DNA of 64,000 nucleotides from the NCBI RefSeq assembly GCF_023955655.1, contig NZ_JAMXHT010000003.1, positions 434,001-498,000 on the forward strand, read 5' to 3'. This DNA comes from Ralstonia soli. Lineage in GTDB: Bacteria > Pseudomonadota > Gammaproteobacteria > Burkholderiales > Burkholderiaceae. The notes under the pieces were generated by a model, which was not told the DNA's origin, searched no databases, and was given only the letters and a program-made list of their open reading frames with translations. A program made the translations under genes and the position numbers. This document shows, piece after piece, positions 46,489 to 56,077 of this stretch (its first letter is position 1; each line of letters starts with the position of its first letter).

Positions 46489-47013
46489 CTAGCCGGGCTT
46501 GGCGCGCTTGCCCGTGCCCGCCTCCAGCGGCCGCACGCCCCGCGCTTCCATCAGCAGCGCCAGGCCGCCTTCCCGATCCTTGATCGTGCGCAGAACGATG
46601 TTCGAGCGGATGTCCATCACGCCCGGCGTCTTGTACAGCCGCTCGATGATGAACTCCGAATAGTGCTGCAGGGTCGGCGCCTGCACGCGCAGGATGTAGT
46701 TGCAATCCCCGGTGATGATGTAGGCGGCCACGATCTCGGGCCAGCTCTGCACGGCGGCCATGAAGGTTTCGTGCCAGCCGGTCACGTCCTGCCGCATCGA
46801 CACCTGCACGATGGCTTCCAGCTCCAGCCCGAGCGCCGCCCGACCCAGTTGCGCCCGGTAACCGGTGATGGCGCCGCCCTCTTCCAGCATCCGCACGCGC
46901 CGCAGACAGGCCGACGGCGACAGCGCCACGCGCTCGGCCAAGTCCTGATTGCTGATGCGGCCGTCCTCCTGCAAAACCTGGAGAATGCGCAGATCTGTGG
47001 TGTCGAGTTGCAT
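46489..47013 (-). CDS. kynR: Lrp/AsnC regulator of the kynurenine operon
   Basis: A 174-residue Lrp/AsnC-family regulator. Start 47013 gives [20 protein letters not shown]; the HTH reads [21 protein letters not shown] (about residues 19-39), and the C-terminal RAM effector domain follows ([16 protein letters not shown]). It is divergent from kynB-kynU-kynA, the known arrangement of KynR, which activates tryptophan catabolism in response to kynurenine. An inverted repeat between them (47035-47073) is a candidate site. The C-terminal tail is basic. Confidence 0.9.
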   Translation of the reverse strand: MQLDTTDLRILQVLQEDGRISNQDLAERVALSPSACLRRVRMLEEGGAITGYRAQLGRAALGLELEAIVQVSMRQDVTGWHETFMAAVQSWPEIVAAYIITGDCNYILRVQAPTLQHYSEFIIERLYKTPGVMDIRSNIVLRTIKDREGGLALLMEARGVRPLEAGTGKRAKPG

Positions 47014-47034
47014 CTGTCGTTGTTCTTTGCGTGA

Positions 47035-47073
47035 TTTCGTTGATACGTTGAATTTTATGCGAATCCAACGAAA
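47035..47073. promoter_or_regulatory. inverted repeat in the kynR-kynB gap
   Basis: TTTCGTTG (47035-47042) and CAACGAAA (47066-47073) are perfect inverted 8-mers 23 bp apart in the 148 bp divergent region. The spacing brings the half sites onto one DNA face, as for Lrp-family dimers, so this is a likely KynR site. Confidence 0.55.
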
Positions 47074-47161
47074 CCGTACGCACGAATATGCAAACCCATT
47101 GCGCGTGGATTTCCCTATCATTTCGACACGGATTCACCGAGTTTTCTGCCCTGGAGCCGCC

Positions 47162-47791
47162 TTGGAACGCACTTTGTGGGACATCAGCCCCGCCCTCTCG
47201 ACTGCCACGCCCACCTGGCCCGGCGACACGCCGTTTTCGCAGGAAATTGCGTGGAAGCTCGAAGGTGACTGCCCGGTCAACGTTGGGCGCATCACGCTGT
47301 CGCCGCACACGGGCGCGCATGCCGATGCGCCGCTGCACTATCGCGCGGATGGTGCCGCCATCGGGCAGGTGCCGCTGGATGCTTACCTCGGCCCCTGCCG
47401 CGTCATCCACTGTGTGGGTGTCACGCGCGTTGCGCCGGAACACGTGCGCGATGCGCTGAGCGACACGCCCCCGCGCGTGCTGCTGCGCACGTACGCCCAG
47501 ATGCCGCAGACCAGGTGGGACGACCACTTTGCTGCCGTCGCGTCCGAAACCGTCGAACTGCTGGCCGCGCATGGCGTGAAGCTCATCGGCGTCGACACCG
47601 CCTCGCTCGACCCGCAGACCTCCAAGACCATGGACGCGCACCACGCCGTCGGCAAGCACGGCCTCGCCATCCTCGAAGGGCTGGTGCTCGACGACGTGCC
47701 CGCCGGTGATTACGAACTGATCGCCCTACCGCTCAAATTCGCCACGCTCGATGCGAGCCCGGTGCGCGCCGTGCTGCGCAGTCTGCCCTGA
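47162..47791 (+). CDS. kynB: kynurenine formamidase
   Basis: A 209-residue metal-dependent formamidase that hydrolyses N-formylkynurenine to kynurenine. The TTG at 47162 is the start: it yields (M)[21 protein letters not shown], the family N-terminus, with CTGGAG 7 nt upstream; no ATG fits. The metal-binding [14 protein letters not shown] motif (about residues 42-55) and [20 protein letters not shown] are intact. First gene of kynB-kynU-kynA. Confidence 0.93.
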   Translation: MERTLWDISPALSTATPTWPGDTPFSQEIAWKLEGDCPVNVGRITLSPHTGAHADAPLHYRADGAAIGQVPLDAYLGPCRVIHCVGVTRVAPEHVRDALSDTPPRVLLRTYAQMPQTRWDDHFAAVASETVELLAAHGVKLIGVDTASLDPQTSKTMDAHHAVGKHGLAILEGLVLDDVPAGDYELIALPLKFATLDASPVRAVLRSLP

Positions 47792-47831
47792 TTCACAGAA
47801 CACCAACGCATTCATCGCCCCCAACATCACC

Positions 47832-49085
47832 ATGACCTTGACCCGCAACTCCTGCCTCGAACGCGACGCGGCCGACCCGATCGCCCCGCTGCGCGACGCC
47901 TTTGCCCTGCCCGACGGCGTGATCTATCTGGACGGCAACTCGCTCGGCGCGCGCCCCAAGGCAGCGCTCGCGCGCGCGCAGGAAGTCGTCGCCAATGAAT
48001 GGGGCGACGGCCTGATCCGCAGCTGGAATTCGGCCGGCTGGTTCGAACTGCCGCGCCGCCTGGGCAACAAGCTGGCCCCGCTAATCGGCGCGCGTGAGGA
48101 CGAAGTCGTCGTCACCGACACCACGTCGATCAACCTGTTCAAGGTGCTGGCCGCCGCGATTCGCGTGCAGCGTGAAGACGCGCCGAACCGCAAGATCATC
48201 GTCTCGGAAACGCACAACTTTCCGACCGACCTGTACATCGCAGAAGGCCTGGCCGACTTGCTGCGCGATGGCTACAAGCTGCGCCTGATCGATTCGCCGG
48301 ACGAGCTGGAAGGCGCGCTCGGTGACGACGTGGCCATCACCATGCTTACACACGTGAACTACAAGAGCGGGCACATGTACGACATGGCGGCCGTCTCCGC
48401 GCTGGCGCACAAGCATGGCGCGCTGGCGATCTGGGATCTGGCGCACTCGGCGGGCGCGGTGCCGGTGGACCTGCACGCAGGCGGCGCGGATTACGCCATC
48501 GGCTGCACGTACAAGTACCTGAACGGTGGCCCGGGTTCGCCGGCCTTCGTATGGGTGGCACCGGCGCTGCGCGAGCGCTTCTGGCAACCGCTGTCGGGCT
48601 GGTGGGGTCATGCGCGGCCGTTCGCAATGGAATCGCGCTACGACGCCGGTGCGGGCATCGGCCGCTTCCTGTGCGGTACGCAGCCGATCACGTCGATGGC
48701 GATGGTCGAATGCGGGCTCGACATCTTCGCGCAGACGACCATGGCCGAACTGCGCGCCAAGTCCCTCGCGCTGACCGACCTCTTCATCACGCTGGTGGAA
48801 ACGCGCTGCGCGGGCTTCCCGCTCACGCTGGCCACACCGCGGGACCACGCCGTGCGCGGCAGCCACGTCAGCTACGAACACCCGAACGGCTATGCCGTGG
48901 TGCAGGCGCTGATCGCGCGCGGCGTCATCGGCGACTACCGCGAGCCGCAGATCATGCGCTTCGGCTTTACTCCGCTGTACACGAGCTTTGCCGATGTGTG
49001 GGATGCCGTGGAAGCGCTGCGCGATGTGCTGGAAACCGGCGCGTGGCAATCGACCCAATTCAACGAACGTACGCTGGTGACCTGA
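47832..49085 (+). CDS. kynU: kynureninase
   Basis: A 417-residue PLP enzyme that splits kynurenine into anthranilate and alanine. Start 47832 gives [20 protein letters not shown]. Diagnostic segments are [33 protein letters not shown], the Asp/His of [15 protein letters not shown] and the PLP-Lys in [17 protein letters not shown]. It lies 40 nt after kynB and 1 nt before kynA. Confidence 0.95.
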   Translation: MTLTRNSCLERDAADPIAPLRDAFALPDGVIYLDGNSLGARPKAALARAQEVVANEWGDGLIRSWNSAGWFELPRRLGNKLAPLIGAREDEVVVTDTTSINLFKVLAAAIRVQREDAPNRKIIVSETHNFPTDLYIAEGLADLLRDGYKLRLIDSPDELEGALGDDVAITMLTHVNYKSGHMYDMAAVSALAHKHGALAIWDLAHSAGAVPVDLHAGGADYAIGCTYKYLNGGPGSPAFVWVAPALRERFWQPLSGWWGHARPFAMESRYDAGAGIGRFLCGTQPITSMAMVECGLDIFAQTTMAELRAKSLALTDLFITLVETRCAGFPLTLATPRDHAVRGSHVSYEHPNGYAVVQALIARGVIGDYREPQIMRFGFTPLYTSFADVWDAVEALRDVLETGAWQSTQFNERTLVT

Positions 49086-49086
49086 G

Positions 49087-49962
49087 ATGTCGAATCCGAA
49101 TCAACCCGCAGCATCGGGCTGCCCCATGCATGCAGCGCAAAGTGAAGGCTGGCATGACGCACAGCTCGATTTCTCGAAGTCGATGAGCTATGGCGACTAC
49201 CTCGCGCTCGACCAGATTCTGAACGCGCAGCACCCGCGCTCGCCGGATCACAACGAGATGCTGTTCATCGTGCAGCACCAGACCACCGAGCTGTGGATGA
49301 AGCTGATGCTGCATGAGCTGCGCGCTGCGCGTGACTGCGTGCGCAACGACAACCTGCCGCCCGCGTTCAAGATGCTGGCGCGCGTGTCGCGCATCATGGA
49401 TCAGCTTGTGCAGGCGTGGAACGTGCTCGCCACGATGACGCCGCCGGAGTACTCGGCCATGCGCCCGCACCTGGGGCAGTCGTCAGGCTTCCAGTCGTAT
49501 CAGTATCGCGAGATCGAGTTCATTCTCGGCAACAAGAACGCGGCGATGTTGAAGCCGCATGCGCATCGGCCTGAGCATTACGAGCAAGTGAAGGCTGCGC
49601 TGGAGACACCATCTCTGTATGACGAAGCCGTTCGCTACATGGCGCGGCATGGCTTTGCGTTTGATGCAGATTGCGTGGAGCGGGATTGGTCGCGGCCTGT
49701 GACCTACAACGCTTCAGTGGAGGCGGCTTGGCTAGAGGTCTATCGCGACCCGACGCACCACTGGGAGCTTTACGAACTCGCCGAGAAGTTTGTCGACCTG
49801 GAGGATGCGTTCCGGCAATGGCGGTTCCGGCATGTGACTACGGTGGAGCGCGTGATTGGTTTTAAGCGTGGAACTGGCGGTACGGAAGGCGTTGGCTATC
49901 TGCGGAAGATGTTGGATGTGGTGTTGTTTCCGGAGCTTTGGAAGTTGCGGACTGACCTGTGA
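49087..49962 (+). CDS. kynA: tryptophan 2,3-dioxygenase
   Basis: A 291-residue heme dioxygenase that opens the indole ring of tryptophan. The start [20 protein letters not shown] is followed by [37 protein letters not shown] (distal residues) and [20 protein letters not shown], which includes the proximal His. The gene closes the kynBUA operon. Codon use becomes somewhat less GC-rich towards the 3' end. A structured repeat starts 10 bp after the stop. Confidence 0.96.
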   Translation: MSNPNQPAASGCPMHAAQSEGWHDAQLDFSKSMSYGDYLALDQILNAQHPRSPDHNEMLFIVQHQTTELWMKLMLHELRAARDCVRNDNLPPAFKMLARVSRIMDQLVQAWNVLATMTPPEYSAMRPHLGQSSGFQSYQYREIEFILGNKNAAMLKPHAHRPEHYEQVKAALETPSLYDEAVRYMARHGFAFDADCVERDWSRPVTYNASVEAAWLEVYRDPTHHWELYELAEKFVDLEDAFRQWRFRHVTTVERVIGFKRGTGGTEGVGYLRKMLDVVLFPELWKLRTDL

Positions 49963-49971
49963 TTTTTGCTA

Positions 49972-50198
49972 TTGGTCCATCCTTTGCTTCATCCCCTGCC
50001 GGGGCTGACTCACTTTCTTTGTCTTGCCAAAGAAAGTAAGCAAAGAAAGGCGCGCCCGAGATGGCGAAAGATTCCTTGAATTTATGTCGCAGAGAGGGAG
50101 CGCAGGCAACTCGCTTCGCTCAGACAGGCCTGCACTCTTTTTCCTCTCTGCAACAGAAATTCAAGGCGCCATCTAGGGCATCCACGGCCAAACCATCG
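49972..50198. repeat. structured intergenic repeat, copy 2
   Basis: This is the second copy of the repeat seen at 7351-7579, in the same orientation. The stem is kept with different sequence: 50059-50066 with 50167-50174 (identical closing stem), 50074-50086 with 50154-50166 (12/13), GCAGAGAGG with CCTCTCTGC (9/9), and GCAGGC with GCCTGC (50102-50107, 50128-50133), where copy 1 has AAGGAGCC with GGCTCCTT. The loop AACTCGCTTCGCTCAGACA and the T-run CTCTTTTTCC are conserved. It fills the gap between the convergent kynA and IclR genes. Confidence 0.85.
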
Positions 50199-50245
50199 TA
50201 GCGCTGGTGCTGTCGCGGGAGCGATCTCTGGTAGAGCGCGCGGGG

Positions 50246-51073
50246 CTACATGGCGGGCTCGATGACTTGGCCGAGTCGCGCTGCGAACTCTCGTAGCGCG
50301 GGCGCCAGCTCGGTGCGGATGCGCTCCGCATCGGCTACTGCGTACGGCGCGCTGCAGCTCACCACATATGGCTCGCGCTGGCTCGGGGCGAAGAACGCCA
50401 CGGCACACGCGTGGATGGCCGGATGCCAGTCGCGCAGCGATACTGCGTAGCCCTCGCGTACGCCGGCTTTGACTGCATCGTCTGCTGCCGCACCTTCTGC
50501 CGCCCACTGCGCGGGCTGTTGCGTGCGCAGTGCTTCGTAAAGGCGGTCACGCTTGGCCGCAGGCAGCGATGCCAGATACGCGCGCCCCATCGAGCTCGAC
50601 AGTAACGACAGCCGCGAGCCCACGCCCAAACCCGACGAGCCGCTCATCGATGGGCTGTCGTGGCGGATCGTTTCCAGATAGACCATGTCCAGCCGGTCGC
50701 GCTTGCCCAGCGAGATCGATACGCCGTACTTCTGCGCAAACGCGCTCATGTGCGGCCGCGCGAGCTGGATGACGTCGCTCGATGCGAGGTACGCAAAGCC
50801 GAGTGCCAACACACCGGCATCGAGCCCATATTTGCCGAGCGCATCGTCGTAGCGCAGATAGCCCAGCGAGACCAGCGTGCCCGCCAATCGGCTGACCGTC
50901 GCCTTGGGAAAGCCCGTGCGCCGCACGAATTCCTGATTGCCGAGCAGCGTGTCGCCGGGGCGGAACGCACGCAGCAGTTCCAGCCCCCGGGCGAGCGCGG
51001 TCACGAAGTTCGGATCGCTGGATTCAACGGGCGACGTGTCGAATTCGGCATCGGGGAGACGTGTTGTGCTCAT
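50246..51073 (-). CDS. IclR-family transcriptional regulator
   Basis: A 275-residue regulator. The N-terminal winged HTH spans about residues 25-85 (ALARGLELLRAFRPGDTLLG, FVRRTGFPKATVSRLAGTLVSL) and the C-terminal IclR effector domain follows (SISLGKRDRLDMVYLETI, SRLSLLSSSMGRAYLASLP, VREGYAVSLRDWHPAIHACA). It is divergent from gcdH with a palindrome between the start codons, so glutaryl-CoA dehydrogenase is its probable target; the effector may be a glutarate or lysine/tryptophan catabolite. Confidence 0.9.
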   Translation of the reverse strand: MSTTRLPDAEFDTSPVESSDPNFVTALARGLELLRAFRPGDTLLGNQEFVRRTGFPKATVSRLAGTLVSLGYLRYDDALGKYGLDAGVLALGFAYLASSDVIQLARPHMSAFAQKYGVSISLGKRDRLDMVYLETIRHDSPSMSGSSGLGVGSRLSLLSSSMGRAYLASLPAAKRDRLYEALRTQQPAQWAAEGAAADDAVKAGVREGYAVSLRDWHPAIHACAVAFFAPSQREPYVVSCSAPYAVADAERIRTELAPALREFAARLGQVIEPAM

Positions 51074-51135
51074 GGCAAAAAAGCCCTGGAAATCGTCAGT
51101 AGTTGCGCTATGATAGCTCTAAATTTCGAAACTGT

Positions 51136-51152
51136 GTTCCGTATGTCGGAAC
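51136..51152. promoter_or_regulatory. IclR-type operator
   Basis: GTTCCG-TATGT-CGGAAC is a perfect 6-5-6 inverted repeat in the 103 bp gap between the divergent IclR gene and gcdH, about 25 bp before the gcdH start. TTCCG/CGGAA arms with a 5 bp spacer are usual for IclR-family sites. Confidence 0.65.
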
Positions 51153-51176
51153 AACGAAGACTCGGAGACTACCACC

Positions 51177-52370
51177 GTGACTGCTCGTAACGCCTTCAAC
51201 TGGGCCGATCCCCTGCTGCTCGACCAACAACTGACCGACGACGAGCGCATGGTGCGCGACGCCGCCGCGTCGTACTGCCAGGACAAACTGATGCCGCGCG
51301 TGCTGGAGTCGTTCCGGCATGAGAAGACCGATGCGTCGATCTTCCGCGAGATGGGCGAACTGGGCCTGCTGGGCCCGACGATTCCCGAGCAGTATGGCGG
51401 CCCGGGCCTGAACTACGTGAGCTACGGCCTGATCGCGCGTGAAGTCGAGCGTGTCGATTCGGGGTACCGCTCGATGATGAGCGTGCAGTCGTCGCTGGTG
51501 ATGGTGCCGATCTACGAATTCGGCACCGAGGCGCAAAAGCAGAAGTACCTGCCCAAGCTGGCCACCGGCGAGTGGATCGGCTGCTTCGGCCTGACCGAGC
51601 CCAACCACGGCTCCGACCCGGCATCGATGGTCACGCGCGCCAAGAAGGTCGATGGCGGCTACTCGCTCTCGGGCGCGAAGATGTGGATCACCAACTCGCC
51701 CATCGCCGATGTGTTTGTCGTGTGGGCCAAGCTGCCGAACGACAATGGCGAAGACGAGATCCGCGGCTTCATCCTGGAGAAGGGCTGGAAGGGCCTGAGC
51801 GCGCCGGCCATTCACGGCAAGGTCGGCCTGCGCACGTCGATTACCGGCGAGATCGTGCTGGACGAAGTGTTCGTCCCGGAAGAGAACCTGATGCCCGGCG
51901 TGCGCGGCCTGAAGGGGCCGTTCACGTGCCTGAACTCGGCGCGCTACGGCATTGCGTGGGGCGCACTGGGCGCGGCGGAAGCCTGCTGGCATATCGCGCG
52001 CCAGTACGTGCTGGATCGCAAGCAGTTCGGCCGCCCGCTCGCCGCCAACCAGCTTATCCAGAAGAAGCTGGCTGACATGCAGACCGAAATCACGCTCGGC
52101 CTGCAAGGCTGCCTGCGCCTGGGCCGCATGAAGGACGAAGGCACCGCCGCGGTGGAAATCACCTCGATCATGAAGCGCAACTCGTGCGGCAAGTCGCTCG
52201 ACATCGCCCGCATGGCGCGCGACATGCTGGGCGGCAACGGCATCTCCGATGAGTTTGGCGTGATCCGCCACGTGGTGAACCTCGAAGTGGTGAACACCTA
52301 CGAAGGCACACACGATGTTCACGCACTGATCCTGGGCCGCGCGCAGACCGGTATTCAGGCCTTCTACTGA
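51177..52370 (+). CDS. gcdH: glutaryl-CoA dehydrogenase
   Basis: A 397-residue FAD acyl-CoA dehydrogenase that oxidatively decarboxylates glutaryl-CoA to crotonyl-CoA in lysine and tryptophan breakdown. GTG start at 51177 with GGAG upstream. Family motifs are [51 protein letters not shown] ([14 protein letters not shown]) and the C-terminal [20 protein letters not shown], which carries the catalytic Glu and separates GCDH from other acyl-CoA dehydrogenases. Probably controlled by the divergent IclR protein. Confidence 0.95.
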   Translation: MTARNAFNWADPLLLDQQLTDDERMVRDAAASYCQDKLMPRVLESFRHEKTDASIFREMGELGLLGPTIPEQYGGPGLNYVSYGLIAREVERVDSGYRSMMSVQSSLVMVPIYEFGTEAQKQKYLPKLATGEWIGCFGLTEPNHGSDPASMVTRAKKVDGGYSLSGAKMWITNSPIADVFVVWAKLPNDNGEDEIRGFILEKGWKGLSAPAIHGKVGLRTSITGEIVLDEVFVPEENLMPGVRGLKGPFTCLNSARYGIAWGALGAAEACWHIARQYVLDRKQFGRPLAANQLIQKKLADMQTEITLGLQGCLRLGRMKDEGTAAVEITSIMKRNSCGKSLDIARMARDMLGGNGISDEFGVIRHVVNLEVVNTYEGTHDVHALILGRAQTGIQAFY

Positions 52371-52780
52371 TTGCGCTTTGTTTTTTCGGCGAGTTGGGGC
52401 ACACTCGTGCACGACTCGCCACACCCCTCGCCGCATCTCTCGCCCGTCCTGGGCACCGTTGTTCTCCTCCCCTCGCGTTATACAAGTTTGCAAATGACCG
52501 GGATACGCCGCGCCGCATGAAACGGCCGTGAGCGCGCGTCTATGCTTCGTCCCAAGTGTCGGCGGATGGTTTTGTCGCACGTCCCTCACACCGATAGAAC
52601 GAGCGCGCAGTCCACACGCAGAGTGCAGCGCCACGCGAAAAAAACCATCGCGAGACAACGGTCTGGAGAATGTCAGCGCGCGTACGCCGGCACCCGCACC
52701 GATATCAAAACCAGAACAGGGCACCCTACGCAGGCGACAGAGATCAGCCGGCGCGGAGTCCTGCCAGGAGACAACCCACC
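52371..52780. other. 410 bp intergenic region between gcdH and the purine permease
   Basis: No credible gene is visible. TATACAAGTTTGCAAATGACC at 52480-52500 is an AT-rich, partly palindromic stretch (TTTGCAAA) whose complement shares the 9-mer CAAACTTGT with the operator candidate at 12313-12328. The remainder is GC-rich leader sequence ending in the AGGAG ribosome site (52766-52770). No purine riboswitch-like core could be recognised. Confidence 0.4.
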
Positions 52781-54163
52781 ATGGCTGAACAGTCCATTCC
52801 GTCGTCGACGGACCTTGGCGCCGCTGGCATCGCAGATGCGCGTGCCATTGATCGCTATTTCCAGATTTCTGCACGCGGCAGCACACAGAAGCGCGAGGTC
52901 GTGGCGGGCATCACCACCTTCATGGCGATGGTGTATGCCGTGTTCGTCGTGCCCGGCATGCTCGGCAAGGCCGGCTTCGATACCAGCGCAGTCTTCGTTG
53001 CGGTGTGTCTGACCACCGCCTTCGGTTCGCTGCTGATGGGCCTGTGGGCCAAGCTGCCGATCGCCATCGGCTGCGCAATCTCGCTCACCGCGTTCATGGC
53101 CTTCGGGCTGGTGCTTGGACAGAAGCTCACGCCGGAAGTCGCGCTGGGCGCCGTGTTCCTGATGGGGGTCGTCTTTACCGCCATCTCCGCCACCGGCGTG
53201 CGCTCGTGGATCCTGCGCAACCTGCCCTCGGGCGTGGCGCACGGCACCGGCATCGGTATCGGCCTGTTCCTGCTGCTGATCGCGTCCAACGACGTCGGCC
53301 TGGTGGTCAAAAATGCCGGCCCGGGCCTGCCCGTGGCGCTGGGCCACATCACGGCCTTCCCGGTAATGATGTCGGTGCTGGGCCTGGCAGCCATCTTCGG
53401 CATGGAGCGCCGTCGCGTGCCGGGCGGCATCCTGATCGTGATCATCGCCATCTCGGCGCTGGGCCTGATCTTTGACCCGGCCGTGAAATTCACGGGAGTG
53501 TTCGCCCTGCCCTCGCTGAGCTCGCCGGGCCATGCCTCGCTGATCGGTGCGATGGACATCCGTGGTGCGCTCTCCGCCGCCGTGCTGCCCGCCGTGCTGG
53601 CCCTGGTGATGACCGCGGTGTTCGACGCCACCGGCACGATCCGCGCCGTGGCGGGCCAGGCCGGCCTGCTCAACGAACAAGGCCACATCATCAACGGCGG
53701 CCGCGCCCTGACGGCCGATTCGATCAGCTCGATCTTCTCGGCATTCTTCGGCGGTGCTCCGGCTGCGGCCTACATCGAGTCGACGGTGGGCGTGGCGGCA
53801 GGCGGCAAGACGGGTTTGACGGCTGTCGTTGTCGGCGCGCTGTTCCTGGCCGTGATGTTCTTCTCGCCGCTGGCTGGCCTGGTGCCCTCGTATGCAACGG
53901 CGCCCGCGCTGATGTACGTCGGTCTGCTGATGCTCTCGAGCGTGAGCAAGCTGCACATGGATGACATGGTCGACGCACTGGCCGGCCTGGTCTGCGCAGT
54001 GTTCATCGTGCTGACCTGCAATATCGTCACCGGCATCATGCTCGGCTTCGCCACACTGGTGATCGGCCGCCTGGTGGCCGGCGAATGGCGCAAGCTGAAC
54101 GTTGGGACCGTGGGTATCGCCGTGGCGCTGGTCGGGTTCTACGTCGGTGGCTGGGCAATCTGA
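52781..54163 (+). CDS. NCS2 family purine permease (guanine/hypoxanthine type)
   Basis: A 460-residue inner-membrane transporter with twelve to fourteen spans. The AzgA/PbuG branch is indicated by [21 protein letters not shown] near the N-terminus, [33 protein letters not shown] and [26 protein letters not shown], the last being the substrate-binding half-helix region. It imports guanine, hypoxanthine or adenine with protons. Start 52781 has AGGAG 10 nt upstream. A strong terminator follows. Confidence 0.92.
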   Translation: MAEQSIPSSTDLGAAGIADARAIDRYFQISARGSTQKREVVAGITTFMAMVYAVFVVPGMLGKAGFDTSAVFVAVCLTTAFGSLLMGLWAKLPIAIGCAISLTAFMAFGLVLGQKLTPEVALGAVFLMGVVFTAISATGVRSWILRNLPSGVAHGTGIGIGLFLLLIASNDVGLVVKNAGPGLPVALGHITAFPVMMSVLGLAAIFGMERRRVPGGILIVIIAISALGLIFDPAVKFTGVFALPSLSSPGHASLIGAMDIRGALSAAVLPAVLALVMTAVFDATGTIRAVAGQAGLLNEQGHIINGGRALTADSISSIFSAFFGGAPAAAYIESTVGVAAGGKTGLTAVVVGALFLAVMFFSPLAGLVPSYATAPALMYVGLLMLSSVSKLHMDDMVDALAGLVCAVFIVLTCNIVTGIMLGFATLVIGRLVAGEWRKLNVGTVGIAVALVGFYVGGWAI

Positions 54164-54192
54164 TCGCGCGCTGAACCGTCCTCACAAAAGAC

Positions 54193-54231
54193 AAACCGGC
54201 CAGACCCGCAAGGGCTGGCCGGTTTTGTTTT
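54193..54231 (+). terminator. terminator of the NCS2 permease gene
   Basis: AAACCGGCCAG/CTGGCCGGTTT (54193-54203 and 54215-54225) is an 11-bp perfect stem with an 11-nt loop, followed by TGTTTTG. Confidence 0.9.
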
Positions 54232-54260
54232 GCGCCGCACGCTACCGTTTGCGTAGACGC

Positions 54261-54288
54261 AAAAAACGCCCGGCACAAAGGCCGGGCG
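54261..54288 (-). terminator. terminator of the peroxiredoxin gene
   Basis: On the minus strand CGCCCGGC/GCCGGGCG (54281-54288 with 54267-54274) and a 6-nt loop are followed by TTTTTT (54266-54261). Confidence 0.9.
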
Positions 54289-54312
54289 GCAATCACACTA
54301 CCAAGGAGCCGG

Positions 54313-54951
54313 TTACTTGTTGGGCTGCGGCGTCAGGCGCAGATACGGACGCACCACCTTGTAGCCCTTCGGGAATTTCTGCTTGAGGACCTCTTCGTCC
54401 TTCAGCGACGGCACGATGACGACGTCATCCCCATCCTGCCAGTTACCCGGCGTCGCCACGCTGTGGTACTCGGTCAGCTGCAGCGAGTCGATCACGCGAA
54501 GCACTTCGTTGAAGTTGCGCCCCGTCGAAGCCGGATACGTAATCGTCAAGCGGACCTTCTTGTTCGGATCGATCACGAACAGCGAACGCACGGTGAACGT
54601 CTCGCTCGCGTTCGGATGGATCATGTCGTACAGCTGCGAGACCTTGCGATCCGGATCGGCAATGATCGGGAAGTTGACGGTGGTGTTCTGCGTGTCGTTG
54701 ATGTCGTCGATCCATTTCTTGTGCGAATCGACCGGGTCCACCGACAACGCAATCACCTTGACGTTGCGCTTGGCAAATTCGTCCTTGAGCTTGGCGGTCA
54801 GGCCCAACTCGGTGGTGCAGACCGGCGTGAAATCGGCCGGATGTGAGAACAGCACCCCCCAGCTATTGCCCAGCCACTCATGAAACTTGATGCGGCCTTC
54901 GCTGGAATCCTGCTCGAAATCGGGGGCGATATCGCCCAAACGTAGAGACAT
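54313..54951 (-). CDS. 1-Cys peroxiredoxin (Prx6 type)
   Basis: A 212-residue peroxiredoxin that reduces peroxides. The peroxidatic Cys is C45 in HPADFTPVCTTELG; it is the only Cys of the protein, so it is a true 1-Cys enzyme that needs an outside thiol such as glutathione or ascorbate-type donor. The Prx6 C-terminal domain (NWQDGDDVVIVPSLKDEE, PKGYKVVRPYLRLTPQP) is complete. Start 54951 has GGAGG a few bases upstream; a longer frame to 55002 lacks support. Confidence 0.95.
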   Translation of the reverse strand: MSLRLGDIAPDFEQDSSEGRIKFHEWLGNSWGVLFSHPADFTPVCTTELGLTAKLKDEFAKRNVKVIALSVDPVDSHKKWIDDINDTQNTTVNFPIIADPDRKVSQLYDMIHPNASETFTVRSLFVIDPNKKVRLTITYPASTGRNFNEVLRVIDSLQLTEYHSVATPGNWQDGDDVVIVPSLKDEEVLKQKFPKGYKVVRPYLRLTPQPNK

Positions 54952-55079
54952 CGTGTCCTCCATACACTGATTGGGAACCACTATAGCCAGATTGCCATCC
55001 AACCAAAACGACTATAAATTCACAACAACATCACTTTTTGTCATTAGGCGCGGCATTTGCTGACGAGAGGGTGGAAGGC

Positions 55080-55181
55080 ATGCGCACATTGCCGGACAAT
55101 GACCGAGGCCTTGATCCATCGCAGCGTGCGCTGCGTGAGCGCTTGAAGTTTCGTAGCGCCCACACATATGCTAGCGAATAA
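55080..55181 (+). CDS. possible small protein, 33 residues
   Basis: An ATG at 55080 preceded by GGTGGAAGG opens a 34-codon frame ending TAA at 55181 (MRTLPDNDRGLDPSQRALRE at its start). It is polar and rich in Arg/Asp, without a signal or known motif. It lies in the 280 bp gap before the DUF883 operon and could be a leader peptide or chance. Nothing recognisable; low certainty. Confidence 0.25.
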   Translation: MRTLPDNDRGLDPSQRALRERLKFRSAHTYASE

Positions 55182-55231
55182 GTGCGTCGACAGATTGACG
55201 ATTGAACCCACCCGATACCGAGGACGCGACC

Positions 55232-55558
55232 ATGACGAACACTTCCCCCAACCTGGCCGATTCCGTCAATAAGGAGAAACTGATGACCGACGTGAAGACT
55301 GTACTGTCCGACGCAGAAGCCCTGCTCAAGCAAGCTGCTTCCAGCAGCGGTGAAAAGGCCGCCGAGCTGCGCGAGCGTGGCATGGGCCTGCTGCGCCAAG
55401 CCAAGGAGAAGGCGCAGGACCTGCAAGACGCCGTGGTCACCAAGAGCAAGGCTGCCGCACGCGCGACCGACGACTACGTCCACGACCATCCGTGGCAAGC
55501 CGTGGGCGTGGCAGCTGGCGTGGGCCTGCTGATCGGCCTGCTGCTCAACCGCAAGTAA
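55232..55558 (+). CDS. DUF883 (ElaB/YqjD-like) membrane-anchored protein
   Basis: A 108-residue protein with a long amphipathic helical region (DVKTVLSDAEALLKQAAS, AAELRERGMGLLRQAKEKAQ) and a C-terminal membrane anchor (WQAVGVAAGVGLLIGLLLNRK), the ElaB/YqjD/DUF883 plan. E. coli YqjD binds ribosomes at the membrane in stationary phase. Start 55232 is used; ATG 55283 has a better AAGGAG site and could be a second or the true start, giving 91 residues. A 15-bp hairpin separates it from the YqjE-like gene. Confidence 0.88.
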   Translation: MTNTSPNLADSVNKEKLMTDVKTVLSDAEALLKQAASSSGEKAAELRERGMGLLRQAKEKAQDLQDAVVTKSKAAARATDDYVHDHPWQAVGVAAGVGLLIGLLLNRK

Positions 55559-55573
55559 TTCGCTGCACCCTTT

Positions 55574-55616
55574 CTGGCCGATGGCGCGCACCTTTTGGGA
55601 TCGCGCCATCGGCCAG
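55574..55616. other. 15-bp perfect hairpin in the yqjD-like operon
   Basis: CTGGCCGATGGCGCG/CGCGCCATCGGCCAG (55574-55588 and 55602-55616) is a perfect 15-bp stem with a 13-nt loop, 15 bp after the DUF883 stop. No T-run follows on either strand. It may stabilise or process the mRNA between the anchor protein and the two downstream genes, giving different levels. Confidence 0.6.
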
Positions 55617-55699
55617 TTGCATTCTGGCGGTTCCATTTCGGGCATGGTCCGTGCTGCGCTCGCAGTGGCGCCGCCTGCCTCGCATCCTCCAACCACCTC

Positions 55700-56077
55700 A
55701 TGACCGACGACACCAGCCCCAAGCTATTTGCCTCCCTGAAGACACTGGCCGGCACGGTCGTCTCGATGCTGCAGACGCGGCTCGAGCTGGCGAGCGTCGA
55801 ACTGGCCGAAGAAAAAGAGCGCCTGCTCGGCACCGCCTTCCTGGGGATGCTGGGCATCAGCCTGATCGCCCTGACCATCATGACGCTGACTGCACTGGTG
55901 GTGATCCTTTGCTGGGATACCTATCGCTGGCAGTCTCTGGCCATCATGGCGGCACTGTATGGGCTGGGAGCCCTGGCGTGCCTGTGGAAGGTGCGTTCGC
56001 TGCTGCGCAGCGCACCGCCGCTGTTTGAGGCCACGCTGGCCGAACTCGACAAGGACCGGGAGATCCTGCGCCAATGA
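55700..56077 (+). CDS. YqjE-like phage-holin-superfamily membrane protein
   Basis: A 125-residue protein with two membrane segments (about residues 45-67 and 75-97) between an N-terminal amphipathic helix (VVSMLQTRLELASVELAEEK) and a charged tail. The helix motif LxxARLEL-type and topology fit the YqjE/DUF1469 holin-like family, encoded next to yqjD in enterobacteria as well. Start 55700; the stop overlaps the next ATG by 4 nt. Confidence 0.85.
   Translation: MTDDTSPKLFASLKTLAGTVVSMLQTRLELASVELAEEKERLLGTAFLGMLGISLIALTIMTLTALVVILCWDTYRWQSLAIMAALYGLGALACLWKVRSLLRSAPPLFEATLAELDKDREILRQ

Noticed and set aside
52371..52780. Purine riboswitch upstream of the NCS2 permease
   Set aside because: The 410 bp leader was searched by eye for the conserved purine-aptamer core and loop pairs; none was found.
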